Below, one piece after another: positions 30,818 through 42,132 of a DNA stretch of 64,000 nt. The stretch is from assembly GCF_002813695.1 (NCBI RefSeq), contig NZ_CP017768.1, positions 558,001-622,000 of the forward strand, read 5' to 3'. Each line of letters begins with the position of its first letter. The first letter of the stretch is position 1. Made by a program: the position numbers and the translations under genes. The DNA comes from Methanobacterium subterraneum. GTDB taxonomy: Archaea > Methanobacteriota > Methanobacteria > Methanobacteriales > Methanobacteriaceae. The notes beneath the pieces are model-generated. The model worked only from the letters and a program-made list of their open reading frames with translations. It ran no database searches and was not told the DNA's origin.

Positions 30818-32302
30818 ATGGTTTCCATCTCTTTTTTAAACCCACTATCACCTGAGGGAAAAGACATAGTAAGGGAACTGGGTAGCTTTGAAGGCATATC
30901 CCAAGATATCCCTGAACTTAGAAGAATAGTTACTCGTAACCCTTCCCAGGAAATTACGGATGATAAGGAAATACCCTCTAACTATTTGGAACTGGCCCTT
31001 AAAAGGATGGAATGGTATATAAAGAAAAAACATGACCGGGAATTTAACATCCGGAGATATTCATTTCTATCTGATCAGGCCATAACTCGTTATGATATTA
31101 TCTCATTCTATCTTTTATGCCAGGCTATTGGAGTTAAATTTGGACCCAACTCACGGGAAACCCGGGTCATGGTTGAAGCCCAGGGAGATTTGATTCAGGA
31201 GAGACTGGGAAAACTACATACTGAGGAAAGAAGATTAATAGTAGATGAAGCTCTGCAAATGTTAATTAAAGGTGATAGGGTTCACTGGACATTTTTCCAG
31301 GAATTATTAGGTACTCGTAAGATACGTCTAACTGACCTGGTGCTGGATAAAGGGGAATTAATCCTGGAACGTGAGGATTTCATTGATCGATTTGGCCCTC
31401 GGATAAATCACCGGAATCCCAACAGCATGTACCAGTTGTTGATTGGTGATGAACTGAAGGAACTAATCATGGTTAAGATGATCATGCAGGAAACCGAGGA
31501 TTACATTAAACAAGTCCATGAAAAGGCTCGTATCATGGTGGAACCCAACCCTGTACTCCTTGAACTGGCCGATGAGGTGGCTGAGGTACTGGCCGAACAA
31601 ATGCAACACTATGGTTATGGAACTGGTCGGGGTGGTGGCGGACCCATGAAATCCGGACCACTGAACCATCTGGCATTCCCACCCTGCGCGAAGAAAGCAT
31701 TGGAAGGAATAAAATCAGGGGGAAGGAATGATGCCATTGTACTATTCATGACTCCATTTGTATCCTATGCCCGACTTTACCCGGATGTTTTCCGAATGAA
31801 CATCTCCAAGCGAGTATCTGATCAGGACCCCCAACTGGAGATCACTGAAAACGAGGTCCTGCCATTGATCTACGAGGCTGCCCAACGATGTGTTCCTCCA
31901 TTATTCGATGACCAGCCCCAGGAAAAGGTTAATATCAATGCCAAACTTGGTTTCGGAATGCACTCTACCCTGAAAATGGAACACGAAGGTGAAACCACCT
32001 GGTACACCCCTATGAGTTGTGAGAAGATCAAGCTGCACCTACCCCATCTTTGTCGACCTGATGATACCTGTAAAAAGATAGGAAATCCTCTGAGTTATTA
32101 TAACCGGATGATATGGGAAGTACGGAATTTGAATCAGGAAGATTCTAATTCTACTGATTCAGGCACAGTTAATGAACATTCTAATGTACCAGTTGAAGGT
32201 AAAAATTCTAATACGGTTAACTGTGCAGAGAATATAGAAGATGAAAGTATGGTTCCAGAGAAAAGCGGCAAATCTAATGATGATAGTTCAGAGGAGGTCT
32301 GA
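30818..32302 (+). CDS. priL: DNA primase large subunit
   Basis: A 494-residue regulatory subunit of the archaeal replicative primase. Iron-sulfur ligand cysteines are visible in FPPCAKKALEG, TPMSCEKIKLHLPHLC and DDTCKKIGNP. The RFGPRINHRN and WTFFQELL stretches match the helical N-terminal domain. The last 60 residues are an Asn/Ser/Glu-rich tail that goes beyond the usual PriL length. The priS gene follows by 6 bp, so the two primase subunits are co-expressed. Confidence 0.93.
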   Translation: MVSISFLNPLSPEGKDIVRELGSFEGISQDIPELRRIVTRNPSQEITDDKEIPSNYLELALKRMEWYIKKKHDREFNIRRYSFLSDQAITRYDIISFYLLCQAIGVKFGPNSRETRVMVEAQGDLIQERLGKLHTEERRLIVDEALQMLIKGDRVHWTFFQELLGTRKIRLTDLVLDKGELILEREDFIDRFGPRINHRNPNSMYQLLIGDELKELIMVKMIMQETEDYIKQVHEKARIMVEPNPVLLELADEVAEVLAEQMQHYGYGTGRGGGGPMKSGPLNHLAFPPCAKKALEGIKSGGRNDAIVLFMTPFVSYARLYPDVFRMNISKRVSDQDPQLEITENEVLPLIYEAAQRCVPPLFDDQPQEKVNINAKLGFGMHSTLKMEHEGETTWYTPMSCEKIKLHLPHLCRPDDTCKKIGNPLSYYNRMIWEVRNLNQEDSNSTDSGTVNEHSNVPVEGKNSNTVNCAENIEDESMVPEKSGKSNDDSSEEV

Positions 32303-32308
32303 TTTACT

Positions 32309-33277
32309 GTGGATCTAAAACCAGCCACCCCCAATGAACGCCGCAAGTACTACCGGGAAGAATGGAATGTAAAAGATATACCAGATTTCATTCTGAACAC
32401 TCTAGCCCAGAGGGAATTTGGATTTGACCATATGGGCAGAGGGCCCAATGACCGTTATCGTGTATTCCAGAATCAAGATTATCTAAGAAAGTTCATGCGA
32501 TACCGCACACCCTTTGCTGCCTACTCTTCAGTGGCATTTTATCAGAAACCTCGGCGCAGGGATGGATGGATAAAGGCAGAGCTGGTCTTTGATGTTGATG
32601 CCAAGGACATACCTATAAGAACATGCGGATGTGAAAATGTCTGTGAGATATGTTTGAATCAGGCCAAGGACATCGTCCATGGACTGATAGACACCTTAAA
32701 AGGTGATCTGGGTCTTTCTGATATTCGTGTGGTTTACTCTGGCCGAGGTTATCACATCCGAGTGCTGGATGATGGAGTGATGGGTATGGGTAGTGATGTA
32801 CGTAGCCAAGTCGTTAAATATATAGTGGGTTCTGAAGTGCCACGAAGTGAATACTCCAGCCACGGGATGAAATACAAACTGGAACACTTCACCATCCCCT
32901 TTGCCTATCCTCAGGTATTCACCGAACGGGTGAAACAGGCTCTTTTTGCAGTAAACCTGGACACTGAAATTGATGATGTGAGTAGGGATATAAAGAAAGC
33001 AGTGATTAAGCACCGGGAATTATTAACCAATGATCAATGGGGATTATTCCGAAAAGAAATAGGGCCAATGAGGTATGCCAGACTGGTTAAAGGTATAGCA
33101 TCCCTAAATCTGACTTTAGTGGATGCCAAGGTCTCCATTGACCTTAAAAGGATATTAAGATTACCATCATCCTTACATTCAGGTGTTAGTATGAAATCCA
33201 CCCTAATTAAAAACCTGGAAACATTCGATCCCTTCCAGGAAGCAGTTCCTAAATTCGTCTACGAAAGAACGGATTAA
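32309..33277 (+). CDS. priS: DNA primase catalytic subunit
   Basis: A 322-residue primase that makes primers for DNA replication. The catalytic acidic pair is in ELVFDVDAKD, with a nearby CGCENVCEIC zinc knuckle, and SGRGYHIRV forms the nucleotide-binding region. It begins with GTG, decided by the strong GAGGAGGT site 10 bases upstream. Length fits archaeal PriS. Confidence 0.95.
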   Translation: MDLKPATPNERRKYYREEWNVKDIPDFILNTLAQREFGFDHMGRGPNDRYRVFQNQDYLRKFMRYRTPFAAYSSVAFYQKPRRRDGWIKAELVFDVDAKDIPIRTCGCENVCEICLNQAKDIVHGLIDTLKGDLGLSDIRVVYSGRGYHIRVLDDGVMGMGSDVRSQVVKYIVGSEVPRSEYSSHGMKYKLEHFTIPFAYPQVFTERVKQALFAVNLDTEIDDVSRDIKKAVIKHRELLTNDQWGLFRKEIGPMRYARLVKGIASLNLTLVDAKVSIDLKRILRLPSSLHSGVSMKSTLIKNLETFDPFQEAVPKFVYERTD

Positions 33278-33389
33278 CCATTTGGAAATATTTCAATTTA
33301 GTATCCCTAAAGACAGTAATAAAAAGAAAAATAAAATTCAAATTGAATGCAATAAGAACCAGTGAAGAGAGTTTTATGGTTTGAAAACC

Positions 33390-34781
33390 TTAATCACGAA
33401 TTAATAGTTCATTTTTGTGCAGATAAAAGTGTAAGAATTTAAGTATATCTTCATCTACATCCCTGGCAACTAAAAGGTCCAGAACATCCACTAAATTATA
33501 TTTTTCCAGGATTTTCTTCTTCAGATGTTTTCCCACTCTGAGGTTTTTGATCCCCCCTGGAGTGAGTGTTCCCTGGATCAGGGACTCTGCATCCGGATAC
33601 TGGCGGGGAATCAGGGTTACCCACTGATCACCTTCTATCCAAGATTCAGGGTGTTTATCGTGGAATCTTTCACTGTTTTCATGGTCCCATGCTGTTGGCC
33701 CAGAATGTTTTTTAAAGGGAATAAGATGCCAGGTGTCCAATTCTAAGAGTATTAATCCTCTTTTATTTTCATCACTCCAGTAATCACTCCCCATAACCTT
33801 AAAGTCATCATTTTCCAGGATTTTCACCAGTGATTTTTCAGTTTTCTGGATCTGGGGGTGCAGGGCATCGGCAGGAATATTCGGTGTGGGGAAGGCCAGC
33901 ATAACTAGATGGGTTTTCCTTTTTTTAAATTTATCTCTCAAGGCCTCCCGATTATATTGGATTTTTTTGGGGTAAAAGTATGATTTTTTCGGATTTTTCA
34001 GGAAATTACCCGCAGCAACACGAAATTCTGCCATTTTTTGTAGTGTTAAGGCTGCAGAAACATTCCGGTTTCCATCAGTAGGATCCACCACTACCAGGGG
34101 ATCCTTGAAAAGGTGTGCTGTACTGTAATTCATGAGATCGATCTGGTAGCCGGGTTTCCACTGGTGGAATGCTCCTTTAAGAACATCCAGAAAGGAACCA
34201 TAATGAATTACCAGTAATTCACACAGATATCCGGAGAAACCACCCACTTTGAATTCAGATCCATAGGTTCCCACCATCTTCATGAAACGCTTCAGAAGAC
34301 GTACTTCCTGGGCCTGGCTTGGTTTCAAGTTGGTTAATATATACTGAGTGTGGAGAAGGGTGCGATCCACTGCTGATTTCAGTTCACTGGAATCTTTAAT
34401 ATCATAACAGGGAACAAAATCAACAGGATAACCTTCAATATCACCGGTTAGGTAGGGATGTGATGCGTAACGCTCTTCATAGGCACCATTCATAGTTTTT
34501 ATACATTTTTTGGCTAATTCCAGACCCTGATTCTTCAGATCATCCAGGGAGGTGGTTAGTGGAAATTTGATGAAAATATCAATGTCCAAATCTTCCTTAT
34601 CTCCGGTGGAAATCCAAGTATTTTTGGCCACAGAACCAAGGAGGACAGCTTCAGCATCAATACCCTCCTCTTGAGCATCATGGTTAATAATTTCAATTAA
34701 TTTTAAAGACAGATCATGAACTTTATGTTCCTCTTCCTCGGAGGGTTCTATGTCATTTAGGATAGGCTGAAAATCAATCAC
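33390..34781 (-). CDS. cca: CCA-adding tRNA nucleotidyltransferase (archaeal class I)
   Basis: A 463-residue enzyme that builds or repairs the CCA end of tRNAs. The nucleotidyltransferase signature is LLGSVAKNTWISTGDKEDLD followed by IDIF, with the GS motif and paired Asp. Length and the downstream archaeal domain (RLLKRFMKMVGTYGSEFKVG) fit class I. It begins with GTG, 8 bases after GAGGT. It converges on priS and lies downstream of thpR in the same direction. Confidence 0.93.
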   Translation of the reverse strand: MIDFQPILNDIEPSEEEEHKVHDLSLKLIEIINHDAQEEGIDAEAVLLGSVAKNTWISTGDKEDLDIDIFIKFPLTTSLDDLKNQGLELAKKCIKTMNGAYEERYASHPYLTGDIEGYPVDFVPCYDIKDSSELKSAVDRTLLHTQYILTNLKPSQAQEVRLLKRFMKMVGTYGSEFKVGGFSGYLCELLVIHYGSFLDVLKGAFHQWKPGYQIDLMNYSTAHLFKDPLVVVDPTDGNRNVSAALTLQKMAEFRVAAGNFLKNPKKSYFYPKKIQYNREALRDKFKKRKTHLVMLAFPTPNIPADALHPQIQKTEKSLVKILENDDFKVMGSDYWSDENKRGLILLELDTWHLIPFKKHSGPTAWDHENSERFHDKHPESWIEGDQWVTLIPRQYPDAESLIQGTLTPGGIKNLRVGKHLKKKILEKYNLVDVLDLLVARDVDEDILKFLHFYLHKNELLIRD

Positions 34782-35013
34782 TTATAATACCTCAAAATAT
34801 TTTAATAGATTTTTTTTTTTTTAAGTTCAATAATTTTAATATTCAAATGAATTATTTCATGTATAATTTTAATTGGTCTTGAATCATATTTAATTCCCAT
34901 TCATCTTCATTCATAGCTCCATTTTTTATTCATATTGGACCTTACTATCTTTATTTATCTTTAGATCTGCGTAAATATATGAATTTAGAGGGTTTTGAAT
35001 GAAATTCCTTACC

Positions 35014-35562
35014 TTAGATGAAAAATTCCTTAACATCAGTGTAGATGGGGCCCACCGGGGTGAGTTCACTCTTTTTTAGGACCAGTTTTTCCACGGTCAT
35101 ATGACCAATTTCTATTTCCTGCATTTTTTTAATGGTCTCTGCCAGTATTTCCTTGTTCTGGGGACCTTTAACCCGGGCTATGGTAAGGTGGGGGATGTAA
35201 CTTCTCTCCTTTTTAAACCCCATTTTCACGAATTCCTGATCAAGATCCATTTGAAGTCTAGAAAAACATTGCGGATCTTCAATTCCCAACCAGATAACCC
35301 TCATATATCCCATGTGAGGGAACACACCAGTTCCTTTGATGTGCAAGGGGAATGATTGGTAATTTTCCAGTTTATCCTGAATAATACTGGTGATAACATT
35401 GGCTTGGGAGGGAGAAATATCGCCGAAAAATTTCAAGGTGAAATGCAAGTTATCAGGTTCAACTATTTTCAATGGTGCATCTGTTTTTTTAAGCTCCCTT
35501 TGAACTTCCTGAATTTTACGGGATAATCTGCTATCTAAATCAACTGCCATAAATGCTCTCAC
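35014..35562 (-). CDS. thpR: RNA 2',3'-cyclic phosphodiesterase (LigT-like)
   Basis: About 182 residues of the 2H phosphoesterase family. Both catalytic motifs are present: HFTLKFFG and HLTIARVK. It opens RVIWLGIE and closes KSELTPVGPIYTDV as usual. I use the GTG at 35562, which has AGGTGAT 4 bases upstream and gives the typical MRAFMAVDLDSR start. It probably acts in tRNA or RNA end processing; pairing with cca is common in archaea. Confidence 0.92.
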   Translation of the reverse strand: MRAFMAVDLDSRLSRKIQEVQRELKKTDAPLKIVEPDNLHFTLKFFGDISPSQANVITSIIQDKLENYQSFPLHIKGTGVFPHMGYMRVIWLGIEDPQCFSRLQMDLDQEFVKMGFKKERSYIPHLTIARVKGPQNKEILAETIKKMQEIEIGHMTVEKLVLKKSELTPVGPIYTDVKEFFI

Positions 35563-35777
35563 AAGAATCACCTGTAAATTTTGTTATATTCAATTTAAAT
35601 CCAGAATAATCATTTTGCTCGATTGAATCAATAAATTAATTCTGATTTTACAGTTCTGGATTTATTTTTCCCCTTCTTGGTCTATTTCATGATTATGAAA
35701 TATATTTTGAATCATTTAATCTCAATATTAAATAATTAATCTTAACAGTTTTAAATTATCTATTATTTATCGTATTA

Positions 35778-36716
35778 TCAAATAACAAGATTTTTTATCC
35801 TTCTCAAACTTTCCAGGGGAGTTTCAATGGTGTTTAATAGATAAACATCTACTGTCTGAAATAAATTCTGGAAGAAGGTCTTTCTAATGTGAAGTTTCCG
35901 CTGGTCCCTAACCAATTGGTGTGGATTGCAGAAATCATTCTCCACCATAAAATTAAGAGCTTCAACCGGGTCCAGTTTCCGGAAGGGAGGATTAGAATTA
36001 TTTCTTTCCAGTAGAACCACACTTTTTAGGGTGCTGGTTTCCCGAACCCTTCCCTTGAAGAGGGTGTTAACATCGGCGATTCCCCGTCCCTTGTTATCCA
36101 GCTTCACACGATTAACTTCTTCTGAAAACTTCTCCCAGACTTGGGCCAGGTCGTCACGGATGTATGAATTCTTTTCTGAAGAATATATGACAGCACCATT
36201 GTTGAATAAGCGGGTGAAGAACCAGTCATCGGATATGTAATTAAAGTCATCATACTGGAGGAGTCCGTAGGTCAGGGTGGTTTTACCAGTTCCAGATGGT
36301 CCGATGATGGCCAGGGAATGACCACCACAGTCAACTGCAGATCCATGGGTAGAATAACGTCGGTGTTCAGAGTGATATTCCTCAAAAAAGTCAGAAATAG
36401 CTGCCAACGCTATGCTTTTTATCCAACCATAATAATCACAGTTTTTAATAATGCAGGTTTTGGATATGGGTTCGTATAACACCTGTAGTTGGCCATCATC
36501 CTCAACTGAGAAGATCTTGGCATGGGGTCGTATATCTTCATTCATGAACTTGAAATTATCTTCCCATTCCTCTTTATAATCTTCATTATCAGTTAGGAGT
36601 TTAACACAAGCACCATGGATATTGGCCTTTCTTTCGAACTTAACTTTACTCTTAAGTTTATTGAACATCTCATCCTTAATATAAGGTGTCACTAATTCCA
36701 CTTTGTAAGTTGACAT
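35778..36716 (-). CDS. HPr kinase-like ATPase domain protein
   Basis: A 312-residue protein. The C-terminal two thirds contain a P-loop GPSGTGKTTLTYGLLQYDDF followed by YISDDWFF, the arrangement of the HprK/PEP carboxykinase-like fold, and GRGIADVNTLFKGRVRETST further on. The N-terminal 120 residues are unassigned. No HPr or phosphotransferase system is expected in a methanogen, so the phosphate acceptor is unknown. It is monocistronic, with AT-rich spacers on both sides. Confidence 0.7.
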   Translation of the reverse strand: MSTYKVELVTPYIKDEMFNKLKSKVKFERKANIHGACVKLLTDNEDYKEEWEDNFKFMNEDIRPHAKIFSVEDDGQLQVLYEPISKTCIIKNCDYYGWIKSIALAAISDFFEEYHSEHRRYSTHGSAVDCGGHSLAIIGPSGTGKTTLTYGLLQYDDFNYISDDWFFTRLFNNGAVIYSSEKNSYIRDDLAQVWEKFSEEVNRVKLDNKGRGIADVNTLFKGRVRETSTLKSVVLLERNNSNPPFRKLDPVEALNFMVENDFCNPHQLVRDQRKLHIRKTFFQNLFQTVDVYLLNTIETPLESLRRIKNLVI

Positions 36717-36870
36717 TCAGTTAACCCCGTTATTATCCTAATATTTTAATAACCGTTATATATTATGGTGTTAATGGGTCTTTTAACTTTCTCTGATTTT
36801 CTTTAAATAAATTACATGTTTGTAGAAGTTATATAAGAAAATATTTTTATTATTGATGGGACAGGGGGGG

Positions 36871-37443
36871 TTATTGTTCTAACTGGTTGATCACGTTTTG
36901 AAGTTGGGTTTTCAAGTTTTCCATGGCAATGTTATATTGTCTCAAATTGTGGGTCAGCTTTCTCAAGTCTTCGGCATATGCTTTGGTATCTCCCTTTTCA
37001 AAATCAGTGTACAATTTCTGATTTATAGCCTCGGTTTCATTATTCAAGCGGGAAATTTCCTCATGGGTACTGGTGATATTCTTTATCTGGCTGGAGATAT
37101 CTCCACGTAAAGCAAGATCATAGGCCCAAATCCTATTACTGTAAGATTTATTATATTCAACCATATTCTGATTTATAAATACCATGGGTATTGTATTACC
37201 CATCCTCATTGAGTTTGCCACTTCAGTTCTCTCTTTCTGAGAGACATAACTCAGTGCAGATGTTCTTTCCATATCAGCTGCTGCAATTTCCAGTTCCGCA
37301 ATGCTGGATTCATTGTTCATCGGGACTTGTAAAGTATTCAATTCTGCTTTAAATGCATTGGCATCCATGGGCATTAAAACAGTTGTAACCGCAGCATAAA
37401 ACAGGCCATAAACTCCAACAATAGCTATTAAAAAAATAAACAA
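36871..37443 (-). CDS. Membrane-anchored coiled-coil protein, probably with a frameshifted start
   Basis: As read from the TTG at 37443 the protein is 190 residues: one transmembrane helix (FIFLIAIVGVYGLFYAAVTT) and a helical extracellular part with long heptad-like stretches. In another frame an ATG at 37478 reads MGAKRLIKRF and stops after ten codons. One extra A in the short A-run at 37454-37458 would join them as MGAKRLIKKILGLFIFLIAI, a normal start for a membrane anchor. So the true gene probably begins at 37478, with a one-base loss here or in the sequence. Function unknown. Confidence 0.55.
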   Translation of the reverse strand: MFIFLIAIVGVYGLFYAAVTTVLMPMDANAFKAELNTLQVPMNNESSIAELEIAAADMERTSALSYVSQKERTEVANSMRMGNTIPMVFINQNMVEYNKSYSNRIWAYDLALRGDISSQIKNITSTHEEISRLNNETEAINQKLYTDFEKGDTKAYAEDLRKLTHNLRQYNIAMENLKTQLQNVINQLEQ

Positions 37444-37791
37444 TCCTAAAATCTTTTTATTAATCTTTTAGCCCCCATTATATTGATTATTAATTACATA
37501 CTTCTTGTAACGGATATGTAAGAAAGTAATATTTAAAATTTTAGTTTAGATGGGGTTTTCTATGTGTCTAAAATCTTAATTTACCAGATCCACTAATTAA
37601 GAAGGTGATTAAGTATTAAATAATGATTTGAGAAGATAATATAATTATTATTTCTAAAAAAGTTATAAATTTTCAATTTAAGCTCTTAAAATTAATTATT
37701 TTAAATAACTTTTGGTGTTTTGGGGGATGAAAACAAAAATTTAAGAGATAAAATTTTAGAGTTTTATTTTATCTCCTCTTAGGGTCATGTA
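37444..37791. other. AT-rich intergenic region
   Basis: About 350 bp. Its first 35 bases probably belong to the frameshifted gene that reads from 37478. The rest shows only A/T runs; promoter and terminator functions are likely, and no RNA gene is visible. Confidence 0.5.
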
Positions 37792-38916
37792 TTATTTTTC
37801 AATTATACTCTCTTCAATGGCCATTCCAAAGTGCCGGGCATTGGGGTCCAGGTAAATCATAATTTTATCCCCAACTTTCAAATCAGCTACAGAAATAGGT
37901 TTTCCATCCTCACTAACCAGTCGAATGGTTTCAGCGTTTTGGAGGAGGGTGCGAAGTACCACGCCTTCGTATTCTCCTTCAACCAGCATCAATGGACGTT
38001 TTTCGATTTTAACCCGTCCCACTATGGCTACTTTGCTATTACCTTCCTTGTCCACAGTTAAGACTTCATCCCCAGTTTCCAGTTCCGAGAGATATTTGGT
38101 CTTGTTACCAGGGGTCATGACGTAGGCGTGCACTGGGCCTGCGTTAACCCGGAAGGGTCGTGAAGCAACATATTCACTTTCCATGGACTCGCTGTGCACC
38201 AGGAACAGTCCCTGGGAGTAGGATCCAACCAGCATGCCTTCACCCAGTTGCATCATGGAGCAGGTGTCCACACACACCCGGTCTCCAATACCCACTGGTT
38301 CTACCTTGGAAATGGTGGCTGCTTTAAGCTCATAATTTTCGCTCTGTATCTTCTCCATTAACTCGGCCACCTTTTTTATCTGACTTATTTCATGGGGGCA
38401 GAGGAGCACACCATCGGTTCCATGTTCCATGGTTTCCAGGGCCAGCTTAGCCTCATCATAATCTGCGACTGCGGCAATGATCTTGACTTTCTCACCCTGC
38501 AATCCAGCGATTATGTTTTCCAGAGGGATGACTTTCCAGTCACGCCCCAATAAGATCAGGTAATCCGCATCTTTCCCCAGTAATGCGGCCAGTTCTTCGT
38601 GTTTTTTGGATAGGATCTCCACGTAGGCTGCTACCTTTTTATCCCTTCTTTTCAACCTATTTACAGCTGCAAGATCCTTGGATTCTCTGAGATCATCCGG
38701 TATGATGAGAGTTCCATCTCCTTCACTGTTTCGACCCACCAGCACCACATCAGAGCCTTCAATGTCAGAGATGAGTTTTAGGTTACCAAGTTTGCGAATG
38801 TTGTCCACATCGGTAAAATCAACAATGTGATCTATTCCTGATTCCAGTGCAGTGGTAATGAATTGCTTTTTTTTATCCCATACATTCCCTTCGGCCATTA
38901 TCCATGCAAATTTCAT
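37792..38916 (-). CDS. 3-dehydroquinate synthase II
   Basis: A 374-residue archaeal enzyme that converts the ADH intermediate oxidatively to 3-dehydroquinate, replacing the classical AroB in methanogens. Family blocks: MKFAWIMAEGNVWDKKKQFI at the start, GDRVCVDTCSMMQLGEGMLV, and PFRVNAGPVHAYVMTPGNKT. It is the last gene of a three-gene operon with the enzyme that makes its substrate, 69 bp upstream. Confidence 0.95.
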   Translation of the reverse strand: MKFAWIMAEGNVWDKKKQFITTALESGIDHIVDFTDVDNIRKLGNLKLISDIEGSDVVLVGRNSEGDGTLIIPDDLRESKDLAAVNRLKRRDKKVAAYVEILSKKHEELAALLGKDADYLILLGRDWKVIPLENIIAGLQGEKVKIIAAVADYDEAKLALETMEHGTDGVLLCPHEISQIKKVAELMEKIQSENYELKAATISKVEPVGIGDRVCVDTCSMMQLGEGMLVGSYSQGLFLVHSESMESEYVASRPFRVNAGPVHAYVMTPGNKTKYLSELETGDEVLTVDKEGNSKVAIVGRVKIEKRPLMLVEGEYEGVVLRTLLQNAETIRLVSEDGKPISVADLKVGDKIMIYLDPNARHFGMAIEESIIEK

Positions 38917-38985
38917 AGGTTTAACCTTCTAAATGGATTGATAATTCTGTTAATTACTAAAGTAGTTTTTTTAGTATTTGGGTTT

Positions 38986-39794
<809 letters not shown>

Positions 39795-39797
39795 ATT

Positions 39798-40337
<540 letters not shown>

Positions 40338-40503
40338 GGGTAATCAGTCCTTTTTTTAGGATAATCAATGATTTGCATCTAAAAATTAATATATGGCAAT
40401 TACTATAATATCTTTAGTTAAGGCAATTACCACAAATATCCATAGAAATATGGGGTTTGGGGATGCAGTGAACTTAATTAAAAGTCATAGGTGGGGATTT
40501 ATT

Positions 40504-41124
40504 ATGGCTTCTGAAGAAGTAAAAGAGTTGGAAAAAACTGTTGATGAATTGAATCAACAACAAGTTGATCTGGAAAATGAGATCAACAATTTAAATCTCC
40601 TGAAGATCGAGAAATTAAAATCCATTAATGATGAACTTGAAATCAAGATTGAATGGATGGATAAAGAAAGAATAAAGGCTACTAAAGAAAGGGATAACCT
40701 CCTACGTAAGGTTAGGCATTCCAATGAAAAAAGCTGGAAGAATGCCTTGAAAATGATTGGTATTTTGGGATTTTTGGATCTGGTGGTGGTACCAGCCATA
40801 ATCATAGTACTGTCCATACCCCTGCAGTGGATATTTGTATCCCTGGGCCTGGTTACCTTCCTGGGTATGATGCTCATTGTAAATTACATGTCAGGAACAT
40901 CACCCTTCAACACCGGTGAAATCCGGAAGGCCATAACCGTATCACTTATAACAGTGTACTTGGCCTTCGCTCCTTTAATGGCCTTTGGTCTGGTGGTATT
41001 CCCCATGGGAAGTTCAGCACAAACCATTGTAACCAACTTTACCTGGCTCATTGGCGCAGTAATTGTACTCTATTTTGGCACTCGGCCGGTAGAAGAGTAT
41101 ATTAAGAATAGAAAGGAAGGGTAA
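40504..41124 (+). CDS. Coiled-coil membrane protein of unknown function
   Basis: About 206 residues. From the ATG at 40504, with AGGTGGGG 7 bases upstream, it reads MASEEVKELEKTVDELNQQQ. A long coiled coil (residues 3-70) is followed by four hydrophobic helices (LGFLDLVVVPAIIIVLSIPL and others). An in-frame ATG at 40393 would add 37 residues but has no visible ribosome site. Possibly a membrane-organising or complex-forming protein; no family recognised. Confidence 0.65.
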   Translation: MASEEVKELEKTVDELNQQQVDLENEINNLNLLKIEKLKSINDELEIKIEWMDKERIKATKERDNLLRKVRHSNEKSWKNALKMIGILGFLDLVVVPAIIIVLSIPLQWIFVSLGLVTFLGMMLIVNYMSGTSPFNTGEIRKAITVSLITVYLAFAPLMAFGLVVFPMGSSAQTIVTNFTWLIGAVIVLYFGTRPVEEYIKNRKEG

Positions 41125-41146
41125 AAGGAGAATTAGATTTTTTAAA

Positions 41147-41154
41147 TTTATTTT
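41147..41154. repeat. Left 8-bp target site duplication of the IS element
   Basis: TTTATTTT directly abuts the left inverted repeat and matches the 8 bp just outside the right end (42133-42140). Eight-base duplications are normal for IS1595-family elements. Confidence 0.85.
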
Positions 41155-42132
41155 CGCTCATCTCCCGGAAAGTGTACAAAGGTATATGTAGTTTGCAGTT
41201 CAAATAATAATGTATGAAAGATCGAAGTTTAGCATGCGAGTTGTCGGTTCCGGACGATGATAAAGCTTTACAGGTTTTCAGATGCATAAGATGGTCTGAT
41301 GGGGTTTATTGTCCGAAATGCAAGTCTTTTGAAGTGTACAATCGCGGATATTTGAATAAAACTCACATTAAGCGATATTCTTGTAAGACTTGCGGGAAAA
41401 ATTTCACTGACTTTACTGGAACCATTTTTTCCAACAAAAAATTACCTCTGGGTGATATGTTCTACATAATCCTGAACTTAGATAAAAAAAGCATTAAACG
41501 TTTAGCTGATGAATCAGGACATAAATGGGACAGCGTTTATAGATTAGCTCAGGAGTTCAGGGAATGTTTGGTTGATGAAGCCAAAGATCCAGTTTTGTCA
41601 GGGGAAATTGAATTTGATGAAATGTACCAATCAGCAGGCACCAAAGGTTTAAAAAAAACATCCGAGAACTAGAGGACTTAAACAACGTGGAAGAGGCACT
41701 TATGATAAAGATAAGCCCCCAATAATCTCCATGATTGAAAGAGGAAGTCGAAACACCATTTTGGTTGTTGAAAAGAACCTTTCCAAGGTTTTAATACATA
41801 GAAAGATAGAAACTCACTGTAATGGGTCCATTAAGGCCTTTACGGATGACTATACAATTTACAGTGGACTAGAAGAACATCCGCAGGTCATAGAACACCA
41901 TATAATCAACCATTCTGCAAAAGAATATGCTGATGGTGACAATCACGTGAACAACTGTGAAAACCGACATTCACTAATAAGGCCCTATTTGAACATTTTT
42001 AGAGGCATATCCAAGAAAAAGCTAAACACCTATGTAAAATTTTATCAATTCACTTTCAACAATGGAATAAACTGGTTTCAAAAAGCACTTGCAACCATTT
42101 TATAAAAATGTACACTTACAGGGAGATGAGCG
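41155..42132 (+). mobile_element. IS1595-family insertion sequence, complete ends, broken transposase
   Basis: A 978-bp element. Its ends are 24-bp inverted repeats (41155-41178 and 42109-42132) that begin CGCTCATCTCCC and end AAGTGTACA, with two mismatches between them. Perfect 8-bp duplications TTTATTTT flank it. It carries one transposase gene in two frames. It landed between a membrane protein gene and the converging flavoprotein gene without breaking either. The clean ends and duplications suggest fairly recent insertion. Confidence 0.92.
41214..42105 (+). pseudogene. IS1595/ISXO2-type DDE transposase, frameshifted
   Basis: The first part (41214-41672) has a zinc ribbon (CPKCKSFEVYNRGYL, then CKTCGKNF) and the first acidic residue in GEIEFDEMYQSAGTKG. 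It stops at TAG at 41670. The rest continues in the +1 frame from about 41662: GLKQRGRGTYDKDKPPIISM, the second Asp in FTDDYTIYSGL, and the last catalytic block NNCENRHSLIRPYLNIFRGI. The junction reads TSEN in one frame and PRTRGLK in the other from the same bases, as if an 8-bp copy of CCGAGAAC had been lost from a direct repeat. Inactive unless rescued by frameshifting. Confidence 0.88.

Noticed and set aside
41672..41731. Programmed frameshift in the transposase
   Set aside because: An A8 run is present at 41651-41658, but slipping there does not give the recognisable continuation as well as loss of an 8-bp repeat unit does; I treat it as a mutation, with low certainty.
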